Positions 57,183 to 64,000 of a stretch of DNA of 64,000 bases are shown here, one piece after another (positions within the stretch are counted from its first letter, which is position 1; every line of letters starts with the position of its first letter). The notes below the pieces were generated by a model, which was not told the DNA's origin, searched no databases, and saw only the letters and a program-made list of their open reading frames with translations. Made by a program: the position numbers and the translations under genes. The stretch covers positions 1 to 64,000 of the IMG/VR virus record IMGVR_UViG_3300027396_000022; one strand, written 5' to 3'. The DNA comes from a virus.

Positions 57183-58667
57183 ATGTACACCGGTTTCAAC
57201 GCATACGACCGGCTTCTGACGCGCAAAGCCACGCAGGTGCAAGACCCCAATAACGCTTGGGCTGCACAGGAACCACATTGGATCTTGATTGAAGATCTGA
57301 TGGAAGGCACCTTCGGGATGCGCCGCAAGCATCGGCGTTACCTTCCGCAAGAACCACGCGAGCAAGACGAAAGTTACGACAACCGCCTAGCCCGTAGCGT
57401 TTGCCCGCCGTATTACCAGCGGCTTGAGCGGATGCTGGCCGGCATGTTGACCCGCAAGCCTGTACGCCTTGACGACGTACCTGATCTGATCCGCGAACAA
57501 CTGTTTGATGTAGACCTGCAAGGCAATGATCTAAACATTTTCGTTTACGAATTAGCCCGCAAGATTGTGCGTTACGGCCACGCTGGCGTGTTGGTTGATT
57601 TCCCGAGCCAAACAGACGATGAAATCCAAAACATCACGGATATTGCATCGTTGCGTCCCTACTGGTGTACTTATGTGCCACGCGACATTTTGGGTTGGCG
57701 CTCTGAACTGGTCAACGGCGCACAGAAGCTAACCATGCTGCGCTTGCGTGAGTTAATCGTTGTTCCCGACGGCGATTTTGGTGAGAAATACTTAGAGCAG
57801 ATCCGCGTACTTAAACCCGGCTCTTACGAACTGCACCGGCAATCGGATACCAAAGGTCAATACGAAATGGTGGCAGAAGGCACCACCAGCCTTGATTACA
57901 TTCCTTTTTCCGTTGCCTATTCCAACCGTGTTGGGCTGCTTGAATCGCGCCCGCCGCTGGAAGATATTGCCGAGCTGAACCTAAAGACTTACCAAATCCA
58001 GAGTGATCTGGACAACATGCTGCATATCAGCGGCGTGCCAATGCTTGCCTTCTACGGCTTCCCATCATCTGCCGAGGAAGTATCTGCCGGCCCTGGTGAA
58101 GCCATTGCCTTTCCTGCTGAAGGCCGTGCTGAGTACATCGAACCGGAAGGCAAGAGCTACGAAGCGCAGTTCCGCCGTCTTGAACAGCTTGCCGGACAAA
58201 TCAATGAACTTGGCCTGTCTGCTGTCCTAGGTCAAAAGCTCAGTGCTGAAACTGCCGAAGCCAAGCGGATCGACCGCAGCCAAGGCGACAGCACCATGAT
58301 GGTGATCGCACAGCAAGTGCAAGACCTGATTGATAACTGCCTGCGGTATCACGCTGATTACCTTGGTCAACAGCAATCAGGCAGCAGCTATGTCAATCGG
58401 GATTTTGTGGGCGCACGCCTTGAACCCGCCGAAATCCTTGCACTGTTGCAGCTCTACACCGCAGGCACCATCACACAGAAAACACTGTTGGATCAACTGG
58501 CGCAAGGTGAAGTGCTGGGTGATGACTTTGACGTAGAAGAGGAACTGGAGGGCACTCAATCGGGTGGCTTGATTGAGCTTGGTGGCCCTGAAAACCTTGG
58601 CGCTGAAGATGTAACTAGCGAAGAAATGATGGCTGAAAATAACGATGACGCTATTGCTGAACAATGA
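57183..58667 (+). CDS. Portal protein (DUF4055-like)
   Basis: A 494-residue protein matching DUF4055 portals: RYLPQEPREQDESYDNRLAR near residue 45, RLERMLAGMLTRKP, RYGHAGVLVDFPSQ, PYWCTYVPRDILGWR and EDIAELNLKTYQIQSDLDN. The C-terminal part is acidic. It forms the dodecameric entry ring. Its stop overlaps the next start by four bases. Its type differs from the portal at 8625-10496. Confidence 0.88.
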   Translation: MYTGFNAYDRLLTRKATQVQDPNNAWAAQEPHWILIEDLMEGTFGMRRKHRRYLPQEPREQDESYDNRLARSVCPPYYQRLERMLAGMLTRKPVRLDDVPDLIREQLFDVDLQGNDLNIFVYELARKIVRYGHAGVLVDFPSQTDDEIQNITDIASLRPYWCTYVPRDILGWRSELVNGAQKLTMLRLRELIVVPDGDFGEKYLEQIRVLKPGSYELHRQSDTKGQYEMVAEGTTSLDYIPFSVAYSNRVGLLESRPPLEDIAELNLKTYQIQSDLDNMLHISGVPMLAFYGFPSSAEEVSAGPGEAIAFPAEGRAEYIEPEGKSYEAQFRRLEQLAGQINELGLSAVLGQKLSAETAEAKRIDRSQGDSTMMVIAQQVQDLIDNCLRYHADYLGQQQSGSSYVNRDFVGARLEPAEILALLQLYTAGTITQKTLLDQLAQGEVLGDDFDVEEELEGTQSGGLIELGGPENLGAEDVTSEEMMAENNDDAIAEQ

Positions 58668-59974
58668 CGCAATCAGGCGTAACACCTCGCCTGCTCAACG
58701 TTGAGCAATTCAAGCGGCGGATCAACCGCAAAGATCCTGTTGCCAACATCTACCGCAACGCCATTGATCTAAACCGTTTCAGTAACGCTGTCGCCGGTCA
58801 GATTGTTCGTGATTACAACAGCATCATCTTGAGTGCCGTTGACGATCTAAAACGTATTGACCTTGGCGTACCCACGGCAGGCGGTGGCATCGTCAGCCCA
58901 GCATCAGTTCAGGCGCAACGGCTTCGTGTCCTATTGGCTCAACTGAGGGAATCGCTGGATAGTTGGGCAGAACGAAGCACGGCATACGCAGCCACTGAAC
59001 TGCAGGGTCTAGCCGAGCTTCAAACAGAATTTGTCACTGATCAATTGCGGCTTGCTGTCGCTGGCGGTGAGGCTGGCGCTCGTGGCATTGAGCCAAGCGT
59101 TGTTGCTCAGCAGGCAGTCAACACCGTTGAAGTGGCACCAAACTTTGCCGCCACAGTGGCCACTGTTGATCCAACGGATATCAACTTCACGTTGCCTGGT
59201 ACAGGCGGCTTCAACCTTACGGCTGGCCAAGGTGCCGCGATCACGTTGCCGAATGGGCAGGTTATTGAGAAGACATTTCGCGGTTTAGCCGAATCGCAGG
59301 CGCAGCGTTTCAACACCACAATTAGAACAGGCATTCTTGCTGGCGAGCCAACACCACAGATTGCACGGCGTTTGATCGGTAACCTTGATTTCGGGCAACT
59401 GGCCAAGACCGCAAAACAGCAAGCCTTAGCCGGTGGCGAGCTGATCAAGATGGCTGACCATCAGGTATTGACCGTTGTGCGTACAAGTGTGCAGCAGGTG
59501 GCCAACACAGCCAGTCAAAATGTCTATCAAGCCAATCAAGACGTAACTAAGAAATACCGTTACGTTGCCACGCTGGATAGCCGCACCTCAGCAATTTGCC
59601 GCAGTCTTGACGGGAAGGAATACGTCTACGGCAAGGGACCACAACCGCCTGTTCATTTCAACTGCAGGTCAACAACCATCCCAATCGTTGATTACCGCGC
59701 CCTTGGTCTGCGTCCGCCAGAGGAAGTAATCGGTGAAGGCAAGCGTGCTGCAGAAGGTGGTCAAGTTTCAGCCAGTACAAACTACGGTCAGTGGCTACAG
59801 AAGCAACCAAAGGCATATCAGGAAGAGGTGCTCGGCAAATCACGCGCCGCCTACTTTGACCGTCTTAGCCAGAAGTTTGGCCCGCAACAGGCATTAAGCC
59901 GGATGGTGCGTGAAGACGGATCTGAAGTGCCACTTAAAGTGTTGCAAGAACGCTACGGTTCAAACAATGGCTAA
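58664..59974 (+). CDS. Minor head protein (Mu F / SPP1 gp7-like)
   Basis: In this 436-residue protein a helical N-terminal half is followed by the head-morphogenesis domain: HQVLTVVRTSVQQVANTASQ, KKYRYVATLDSRTSAICRSL, and PPVHFNCRSTTIPIV, with the usual Cys and His. The last 70 residues (YGQWLQKQPKAYQEEVLG) resemble a C-terminal extension common in such proteins. It binds portal and helps inject or organise DNA. Confidence 0.85.
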   Translation: MTQSGVTPRLLNVEQFKRRINRKDPVANIYRNAIDLNRFSNAVAGQIVRDYNSIILSAVDDLKRIDLGVPTAGGGIVSPASVQAQRLRVLLAQLRESLDSWAERSTAYAATELQGLAELQTEFVTDQLRLAVAGGEAGARGIEPSVVAQQAVNTVEVAPNFAATVATVDPTDINFTLPGTGGFNLTAGQGAAITLPNGQVIEKTFRGLAESQAQRFNTTIRTGILAGEPTPQIARRLIGNLDFGQLAKTAKQQALAGGELIKMADHQVLTVVRTSVQQVANTASQNVYQANQDVTKKYRYVATLDSRTSAICRSLDGKEYVYGKGPQPPVHFNCRSTTIPIVDYRALGLRPPEEVIGEGKRAAEGGQVSASTNYGQWLQKQPKAYQEEVLGKSRAAYFDRLSQKFGPQQALSRMVREDGSEVPLKVLQERYGSNNG

Positions 59975-60152
59975 AAAGCCGACCAAGGCCGAAAAGAAGA
60001 TTGGCAAGGTAATGAAGGAATACAAGGAAGGCACGCTGCACAGCGGCAAGCCAGGAAAAGGCAAAGGCCCAACTGTTAAAAGTCGCAAACAGGCAATCGC
60101 CATTGCACTGAGCGAAGCCGGCAAGGCACGCAAACCCAAGGGTAAAAAGTGA
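59967..60152 (+). CDS. DUF6496-like basic protein
   Basis: A 61-residue, very basic protein starting MAKKPTKAEKKIGKVMKEYK, then KSRKQAIAIALSEAGKARKP. The same segment is found inside 16994-17683 of module 1. Such small proteins are common in phage head clusters; a DNA-binding role in the capsid is plausible. It overlaps the minor head gene by eight bases. Confidence 0.7.
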   Translation: MAKKPTKAEKKIGKVMKEYKEGTLHSGKPGKGKGPTVKSRKQAIAIALSEAGKARKPKGKK

Positions 60153-60382
60153 TGGCTATCGGTATCGGTTCCCGCGTTAGCTGGACTTATCAAGGCACCA
60201 CCACCTATGGCGTAGTCACCGGCAAGGCTGGGCGTCGCGCCAGTATCACCGGTCCATCCGGCGGCACTGTCACTCGTGTTGGCACTGACGATGACCCGGT
60301 ATTGCGGATTGAATCAGAATCAACCGGTAATCCTGTTTTGAAAAAGCGGTCAGAATTAAAAGAAGCGCCGAAGCGTAAATGA
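60152..60382 (+). CDS. HVA1/DUF2945 TUDOR-like protein
   Basis: A 76-residue protein with the DUF2945 pattern: IGSRVSWTYQGTTTYGVVTG, SITGPSGGTVTRVG, then DPVLRIESE and VLKKRSEL. The domain is a small SH3/Tudor barrel known in fungi, bacteria and phages; its role is not settled. It starts by TGATG overlap with the previous gene. Confidence 0.7.
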   Translation: MAIGIGSRVSWTYQGTTTYGVVTGKAGRRASITGPSGGTVTRVGTDDDPVLRIESESTGNPVLKKRSELKEAPKRK

Positions 60383-60576
60383 AAGGCAAGATCTGGCAGG
60401 GCGGTTGCACTTACCTCAAGTGCTCGGATGGCATGATTGAGGGCCGTTTTGTCTTTCCTTGCCCAAATAGCCCTGAGGTGCTTGGCGCCTTAATGGGAAG
60501 ACTGGCTGAGGGCGTAGAAGTCATCACCTGTACCGAGGATGATGATGAAGACGACAACGAGGATGACGATGATTGA
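60379..60576 (+). CDS. Hypothetical 65-residue acidic-tailed protein
   Basis: It starts MKGKIWQGGCTYLKCSDGMI and ends in a run of Asp/Glu (DDDEDDNEDDDD). It overlaps both neighbours (ATGA at the start, eight bases at the end). The Cys in GCTYLKC may bind metal. No family is recognised. Confidence 0.5.
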   Translation: MKGKIWQGGCTYLKCSDGMIEGRFVFPCPNSPEVLGALMGRLAEGVEVITCTEDDDEDDNEDDDD

Positions 60577-60844
60577 GTATCGCGGCGAAAAGTTTGACGG
60601 CTACAACAAGCCCAAACGCACGCCTGACCATCCAACCAAGTCGCACGCTGTCTTGGCCAAGGAAGGCGACAAGGTAAAGCTGATTAGGTTCGGTCAGCAG
60701 GGCGTATCAGGCTCACCACCACGAAAATCAGAATCGGAATCAGACAAAATACGAAGGGCATCATTTAAGGCCAGGCACGCCAAGAACATCGCCAAAGGCA
60801 AGATGTCTGCCGCATTCTGGGCTGACCGCAGTAAATGGAGCTAA
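60569..60844 (+). CDS. DUF6321-like basic protein
   Basis: A 91-residue protein starting MIEYRGEKFDGYNKPKRTPD, with HPTKSHAVLAKEGDKVKLIR, FGQQGVSGSP, then RRASFKARHAKNIAKGKMSA. I know this as a small conserved phage protein (DUF6321 as I recall) beside portal and capsid genes. Its basic C-terminus could bind DNA. It converges on the next gene with overlapping stops. Confidence 0.65.
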   Translation: MIEYRGEKFDGYNKPKRTPDHPTKSHAVLAKEGDKVKLIRFGQQGVSGSPPRKSESESDKIRRASFKARHAKNIAKGKMSAAFWADRSKWS

Positions 60845-61035
60845 CTGTGTTCTTGTTTGTGAATCCAGTCCTTTAGGCCCATCACATACGCCCGCAATGC
60901 CTGCGCATTCCTTGCGTGCCACGGGTCACCCGTCGCCAAATACTCCATCATGTGCAGATCCACTGCCTTCAAACAGTGGTGAATAATTGGGTTCCATGGT
61001 CCGCGTACCGGTGTATCCCACTCGCGCCGTGACAT
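60841..61035 (-). CDS. Small protein of the family shared with 5499-5726
   Basis: A 64-residue leftward protein with TPVRGPWNPIIHHCLKAVDL, DPWHARNAQALRAYV, and WIHKQE. About 30 of 55 positions are identical to the protein at 5499-5726 without gaps. It is the only leftward gene in the late operon of module 2, ending over the preceding stop. Function is unknown; its presence in two unrelated phages suggests a useful accessory role. Confidence 0.65.
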   Translation of the reverse strand: MSRREWDTPVRGPWNPIIHHCLKAVDLHMMEYLATGDPWHARNAQALRAYVMGLKDWIHKQEHS

Positions 61036-61038
61036 GAC

Positions 61039-61067
61039 GTGACAAGGTGTAAACCTACCTATACACT
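61039..61067 (+). promoter_or_regulatory. Candidate rightward promoter before the scaffold gene
   Basis: GTGACA (61039-61044), 17 bases, then TACACT (61062-61067), 26 bases before the ATG of the scaffold gene. The -35 differs from consensus at one base. Confidence 0.4.
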
Positions 61068-61092
61068 CTGATCGTTACCCTACGGGTCATTC

Positions 61093-61788
61093 ATGTCTGA
61101 AGAGCAACTGCAGGAAGCTACGCCGACTGCATCCGGTGATGATCTTGACGCGCTTAAACGCAGCGTTGAGGCCCTAGAACGCAAAAACTTTGAGCTGATT
61201 GGCAAGCTTAAAGAAGCCAAAGAAAAAACGCCCAATTTGCCCGATGGTTTGAACGTTCAAGAACTTGTTGACTTCAAGCGAAAGAAGGAACAGGAAGAGC
61301 TTGAGTCGAAAGGCAAATACGACGAAGCCCTGAAACAATACGCTCAGCAATTTCAAGAGCGTGAAGACGGCTACAAAAAGCGTATTGCCGAGCTTGAATC
61401 ACAATTGACGGTCAATCAGCTTGATAATCGTGTCGTTGCAATTCTTGCTGAACAGGGTGCTCACAACCCACACGATGCGCTGCGCCTAGTGCGTGATCAG
61501 TTAAAGCTTGATGACAGCGGCAATCCCATTGCTGTTGATGGTTACAACGAAATTCCCATGGATCAGTGGGTCGAACGCCTTAAAGCTGAACGTGGCTATC
61601 TGTTCAAGGCCCCTAACGTCAAGGGCTCTGGCGCACCTGTCGGCACAAAGGTCAGCAGCACCGATATCCCGGTCGGTATCAAAAACCCATTCCTGCCCGA
61701 AAACTTCAACCTGACCGAGCAGTCACGCCTGTTCCGCACGGATCGTGATCTGTACGAAAAGTTGAAAACTGCAGCGGCTTCTGCTTAA
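61093..61788 (+). CDS. Capsid scaffold protein
   Basis: In this 231-residue protein residues about 18-105 are a charged coiled coil (DALKRSVEALERKNFELIGK, then KGKYDEALKQYAQQFQERED). The C-terminal part has NPFLPENFNLTEQSRLFR, typical of scaffolds that precede capsid genes. It guides prohead assembly and is then removed. No separate protease is seen in this module. Confidence 0.8.
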   Translation: MSEEQLQEATPTASGDDLDALKRSVEALERKNFELIGKLKEAKEKTPNLPDGLNVQELVDFKRKKEQEELESKGKYDEALKQYAQQFQEREDGYKKRIAELESQLTVNQLDNRVVAILAEQGAHNPHDALRLVRDQLKLDDSGNPIAVDGYNEIPMDQWVERLKAERGYLFKAPNVKGSGAPVGTKVSSTDIPVGIKNPFLPENFNLTEQSRLFRTDRDLYEKLKTAAASA

Positions 61789-61870
61789 GATGTAACCGTT
61801 AAACGCGAATGGTTACGCCGTTCCGTTATTGGGTTACGCCCGCAAACAGCAAATTCCCTGAGGATTCATC

Positions 61871-62893
61871 ATGGCGACTCTTCGCTCTGATGTCATCATC
61901 CCCGAGATTTTTACTCCGTATGTGATCGAGCAATCGACTCTGCGGAATCAGTTTCTTGCCAGCGGCGTTGTGCAGCCCATGGCGGAACTGAATGCAACCG
62001 AGGGTGGTGACTTCGTAAACGTGCCTTTCTGGAAGGCAAACCTGTCTGGCGACCTGGAAGTTCTTACCGATTCCACCAGCCTGACTCCTGGCAAAATCAC
62101 TGCTGACAAGCAAGTTGGCGTGATCCTGCACCGTGGTCGTGCCTTTGAGGCCCGTGACCTTGCTGCTCTGGCCGCAGGTTCTGACCCCATGGCTGCCATC
62201 GGTCAAAAAGTTGGTGAGTACGTTGCCAACCAACAGCAGGCCGACCTGTATAAGTGTCTGGAAGGTGTGTTCGGCAGCCTGACCGGCTCTGACTCCCCTG
62301 CTTTTGATGCTCTGCGTTTTGACACCAGCGGCGCAACTGCTCTTGGTCCCCGCCAGGTGGCTAAGGCTCGCGCAATCCTGGGTGATCAAGGCGACAAGCT
62401 GACCGCTGTGGCCATGCACTCGGCTTGCTACTACGACCTCGTGGAGCGCAAGGCGATTGACTACGTGACCAACACGGAAGCACGCCTGAGCACTGCTGCA
62501 ACTGGCGCCAGCACCATCAACGCTGTTGGCGGTTCTGTGGCTGCTGCCTACGGTGACGTTCGTGTTCCGACCTACATGGGTCTGAATGTGATTGTCTCTG
62601 ACGACATCAGCAACAGTGCCGGCAACTATGCCTGTTATTTCTTCACCTCTGGCGCTATTGCCTCCGGTGAGCAGGCTGCCATGCGTACTGAAACCGACCG
62701 CGATATCCTCGCCAAGTCGGATGCCATGTCGCTGGACATGCACTACATCTACCACCCGGTAGGTGCTAAGTGGGCCGTGACCACCACCAACCCGACCCGC
62801 GCACAGCTGGCCACCGTTGGTAACTGGTCGAAGGTGTACGAAACCAAGAACATTGGAATCGTGCGTGCCACCATCACTTCCAACTTTGATTGA
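61871..62893 (+). CDS. Major capsid protein (module 2)
   Basis: A 340-residue protein with a HK97-fold pattern: DVIIPEIFTPYVIEQSTLRN at the start, GDFVNVPFWKANLSGD, GVILHRGRAFEARDLAALAA, then a central YYDLVERKAIDY and a C-terminal LDMHYIYHPVGAKWAV. Codons are strongly biased and GC-rich. TGAGGATT lies before the ATG. It is unrelated in sequence to the capsid protein at 20493-21401. Confidence 0.88.
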   Translation: MATLRSDVIIPEIFTPYVIEQSTLRNQFLASGVVQPMAELNATEGGDFVNVPFWKANLSGDLEVLTDSTSLTPGKITADKQVGVILHRGRAFEARDLAALAAGSDPMAAIGQKVGEYVANQQQADLYKCLEGVFGSLTGSDSPAFDALRFDTSGATALGPRQVAKARAILGDQGDKLTAVAMHSACYYDLVERKAIDYVTNTEARLSTAATGASTINAVGGSVAAAYGDVRVPTYMGLNVIVSDDISNSAGNYACYFFTSGAIASGEQAAMRTETDRDILAKSDAMSLDMHYIYHPVGAKWAVTTTNPTRAQLATVGNWSKVYETKNIGIVRATITSNFD

Positions 62894-62904
62894 GGTAATT
62901 AGTC

Positions 62905-63318
62905 ATGCCTTCCTCAATCTTTGAACTGACTTCTGACCTTGCTGTCCTGAACATCAAGGCTTCCCAGAAGACTGTTACTGCCGCCAGTAACGAAGCAACC
63001 ACCCTCACTGCTGCACAGTGTGTTGAGGGCGTTGTGACCATGACCCCTTCTACCGGTCGTGCTCTGACCACCCCCACGGGCGCTGAACTCAAGACCTTCT
63101 TTGGTGGGCAACTTGAAATCGGCACTAGCTTTGAGCTGACCGTGGTGAATGTGGCTGCCTCCACTCACGCAATCACCTTGACCGCTGCCGCTTCTGGCAT
63201 CACCCTGGGTGGCGTGGCTGGCATGGCCACTGTTGCTGCTGCTACCAGCGCAACTTATACGTTCGTTTGCACCGCAGTGGGCACCCCTGCCTTCACTGTG
63301 TACCGCAAGAACAGCTGA
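62905..63318 (+). CDS. Capsid decoration protein candidate
   Basis: A 137-residue beta-rich, Ala/Thr-rich protein (LTAAASGITLGGVAGMATVA) directly after the major capsid gene. High-usage codons match the capsid gene. Size and position fit head decoration or head-fibre proteins. No specific family is recognised. Confidence 0.6.
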   Translation: MPSSIFELTSDLAVLNIKASQKTVTAASNEATTLTAAQCVEGVVTMTPSTGRALTTPTGAELKTFFGGQLEIGTSFELTVVNVAASTHAITLTAAASGITLGGVAGMATVAAATSATYTFVCTAVGTPAFTVYRKNS

Positions 63319-63524
63319 TGGGTATGCTCGCCTTTCGGCGGCTGCGTGAACAGGAGGCTCTGGCTACGGCTGGGGCCTCTTTTTCTAATGCAGAGCCTAC
63401 GCCTACACTTGAAGTAACAGAAGATCAGCCGCTGTCTACCGATGGCAATAACAATCGACGCAACGGTGGGCGGCGCAAACGCCAACAGCTATCTGACACT
63501 GGTAGCAGCGGAAGCGATCATTGA
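63318..63524 (+). CDS. Hypothetical 68-residue protein
   Basis: The ATG overlaps the preceding TGA. The protein begins MGMLAFRRLREQEALATAGA and becomes disordered and basic (NNNRRNGGRRKRQQLSDT). The last 83 bases overlap the next gene in another frame. Short disordered proteins of this type often follow capsid genes. Confidence 0.45.
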   Translation: MGMLAFRRLREQEALATAGASFSNAEPTPTLEVTEDQPLSTDGNNNRRNGGRRKRQQLSDTGSSGSDH

Positions 63525-64000
63525 GGGTTTTGTTCAGGATGACGATGTAACCGCCTGGGCATCGGCCACCACTGATCAAAAAAACCGGGCGTTGTTTACT
63601 GCCGCGCAACGCCTTGATCGTGAGCGTTTTCTTGGTGCTCGGGCAACAGATACGCAGGCTTTGCAGTGGCCCCGTACTGGCGTGCGCAAGCCTGATACCT
63701 ATATCAATACTTATGCCGTCGGCTTTCCGTTCCGCATCACCACGGATTATTTCACCGACACCGAAATTCCAACGCAGATCAAATACGCACAATGCGTGCT
63801 GGCAACGTATTTGAACAACAACAAAGATGGGATGGCTCTGAGCGGACTGGAGGATTACAAGTCCGTGTCCATTGGCAGCCTTAGCGTCACCACTGCAGGC
63901 GCTAGCAGCACAGCCACTGGCGTTGATCGCATCCCGCCCATTGTGGAGCGGTATTTAACCGGTCTTAGAATCAGTGGACCGGGCAACATTGCTATTCGCC
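63442..64000 (+). CDS. Head-tail adaptor (DnaT-like), 3' end outside the window
   Basis: The frame is open from ATG 63442 to the window edge (186 codons). It begins MAITIDATVGGANANSYLTL, then NRALFTAAQRLDRERFLGAR, ALQWPRTGVRKPD, and VERYLTGLRI near the edge. This is the family annotated as phage DnaT-like and used as head-tail adaptors. It continues the late operon towards neck and tail genes not in view. Confidence 0.75.
   Translation, partial: MAITIDATVGGANANSYLTLVAAEAIIEGFVQDDDVTAWASATTDQKNRALFTAAQRLDRERFLGARATDTQALQWPRTGVRKPDTYINTYAVGFPFRITTDYFTDTEIPTQIKYAQCVLATYLNNNKDGMALSGLEDYKSVSIGSLSVTTAGASSTATGVDRIPPIVERYLTGLRISGPGNIAIR

Noticed and set aside
61826-62755. 309-residue leftward frame over the module 2 capsid gene
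   Set aside because: Same antisense effect of biased codons; the opposite strand is clearly coding.
1-64000. Reverse transcriptase / diversity-generating retroelement for fibre variation
   Set aside because: No reverse transcriptase motif and no template/variable repeat pair near the fibre genes were seen.

Overview
The window holds phage DNA from start to end: two different tailed-phage genomes (or prophages) side by side. I see no ribosomal operon, CRISPR array or insertion sequence. Several very small proteins resemble families I associate with phages of marine or freshwater Synechococcus/Cyanobium: a DUF4278-like 39-mer, a basic 45-mer next to the lysis genes and a 45-residue membrane peptide. 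A picocyanobacterial host is therefore my inference, not something the sequence proves.

Module 1 (about 1-40.5 kb) is a long-tailed (siphovirus-like) phage with fairly AT-rich wobble positions. Its left end carries small genes, an HNH endonuclease, a structured non-coding stretch, a compact ribonucleotide reductase pair (2616-4861), a degenerate tRNA-like element, a metallophosphoesterase and a tRNA-Leu(UAA). The large terminase and a PD-(D/E)XK-like protein run leftward (6671-8550). Portal and head genes run rightward from 8625. A seven-gene sugar/glycan island (11162-16979) lies inside the head operon. After it come a protease with a nested scaffold, decoration and major capsid proteins (18715-21401), neck and tail genes, two tail-assembly chaperone frames joined by a -1 frameshift, a 1538-residue tape measure, a lambda L-K-J-like tail tip (29922-34665), tube-like proteins and tail fibres, ending at 40487.

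Module 2 (about 40.5-64 kb) is a temperate-type phage with more GC-rich codons. It starts with a tyrosine integrase (40543-41397, minus). A rightward lysis cassette follows, with small membrane proteins and a lysozyme plus M15 peptidase endolysin, then a dCTP-deaminase-like gene. A long leftward early region (45005-54326) carries many tiny proteins, a DUF1071-like annealing protein, a RusA resolvase, a RecB/Cas4-like nuclease and a KilA-N protein. Three leftward promoters in it share one sequence. The rightward late operon follows: small terminase, HNH, large terminase, DUF4055-like portal, Mu F-like head protein, scaffold, capsid, decoration protein and head-tail adaptor, running off the right edge. 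Its tail genes lie outside the window.

The two modules have unrelated terminases, portals and capsids but share two small accessory families (5499-5726 with 60841-61035; the DUF6496-like repeat in 16994-17683 and 59967-60152). This fits tandem prophages, a phage inserted beside another, or an assembly join near 40.5 kb. The most notable points are a dnaX-type -1 frameshift at 17671 that appends a start-less domain, a class I NrdB-like subunit without the radical tyrosine, the glycan island, the structured DNA at 1.8-2.0 kb, and the shared promoter/operator motif of module 2.
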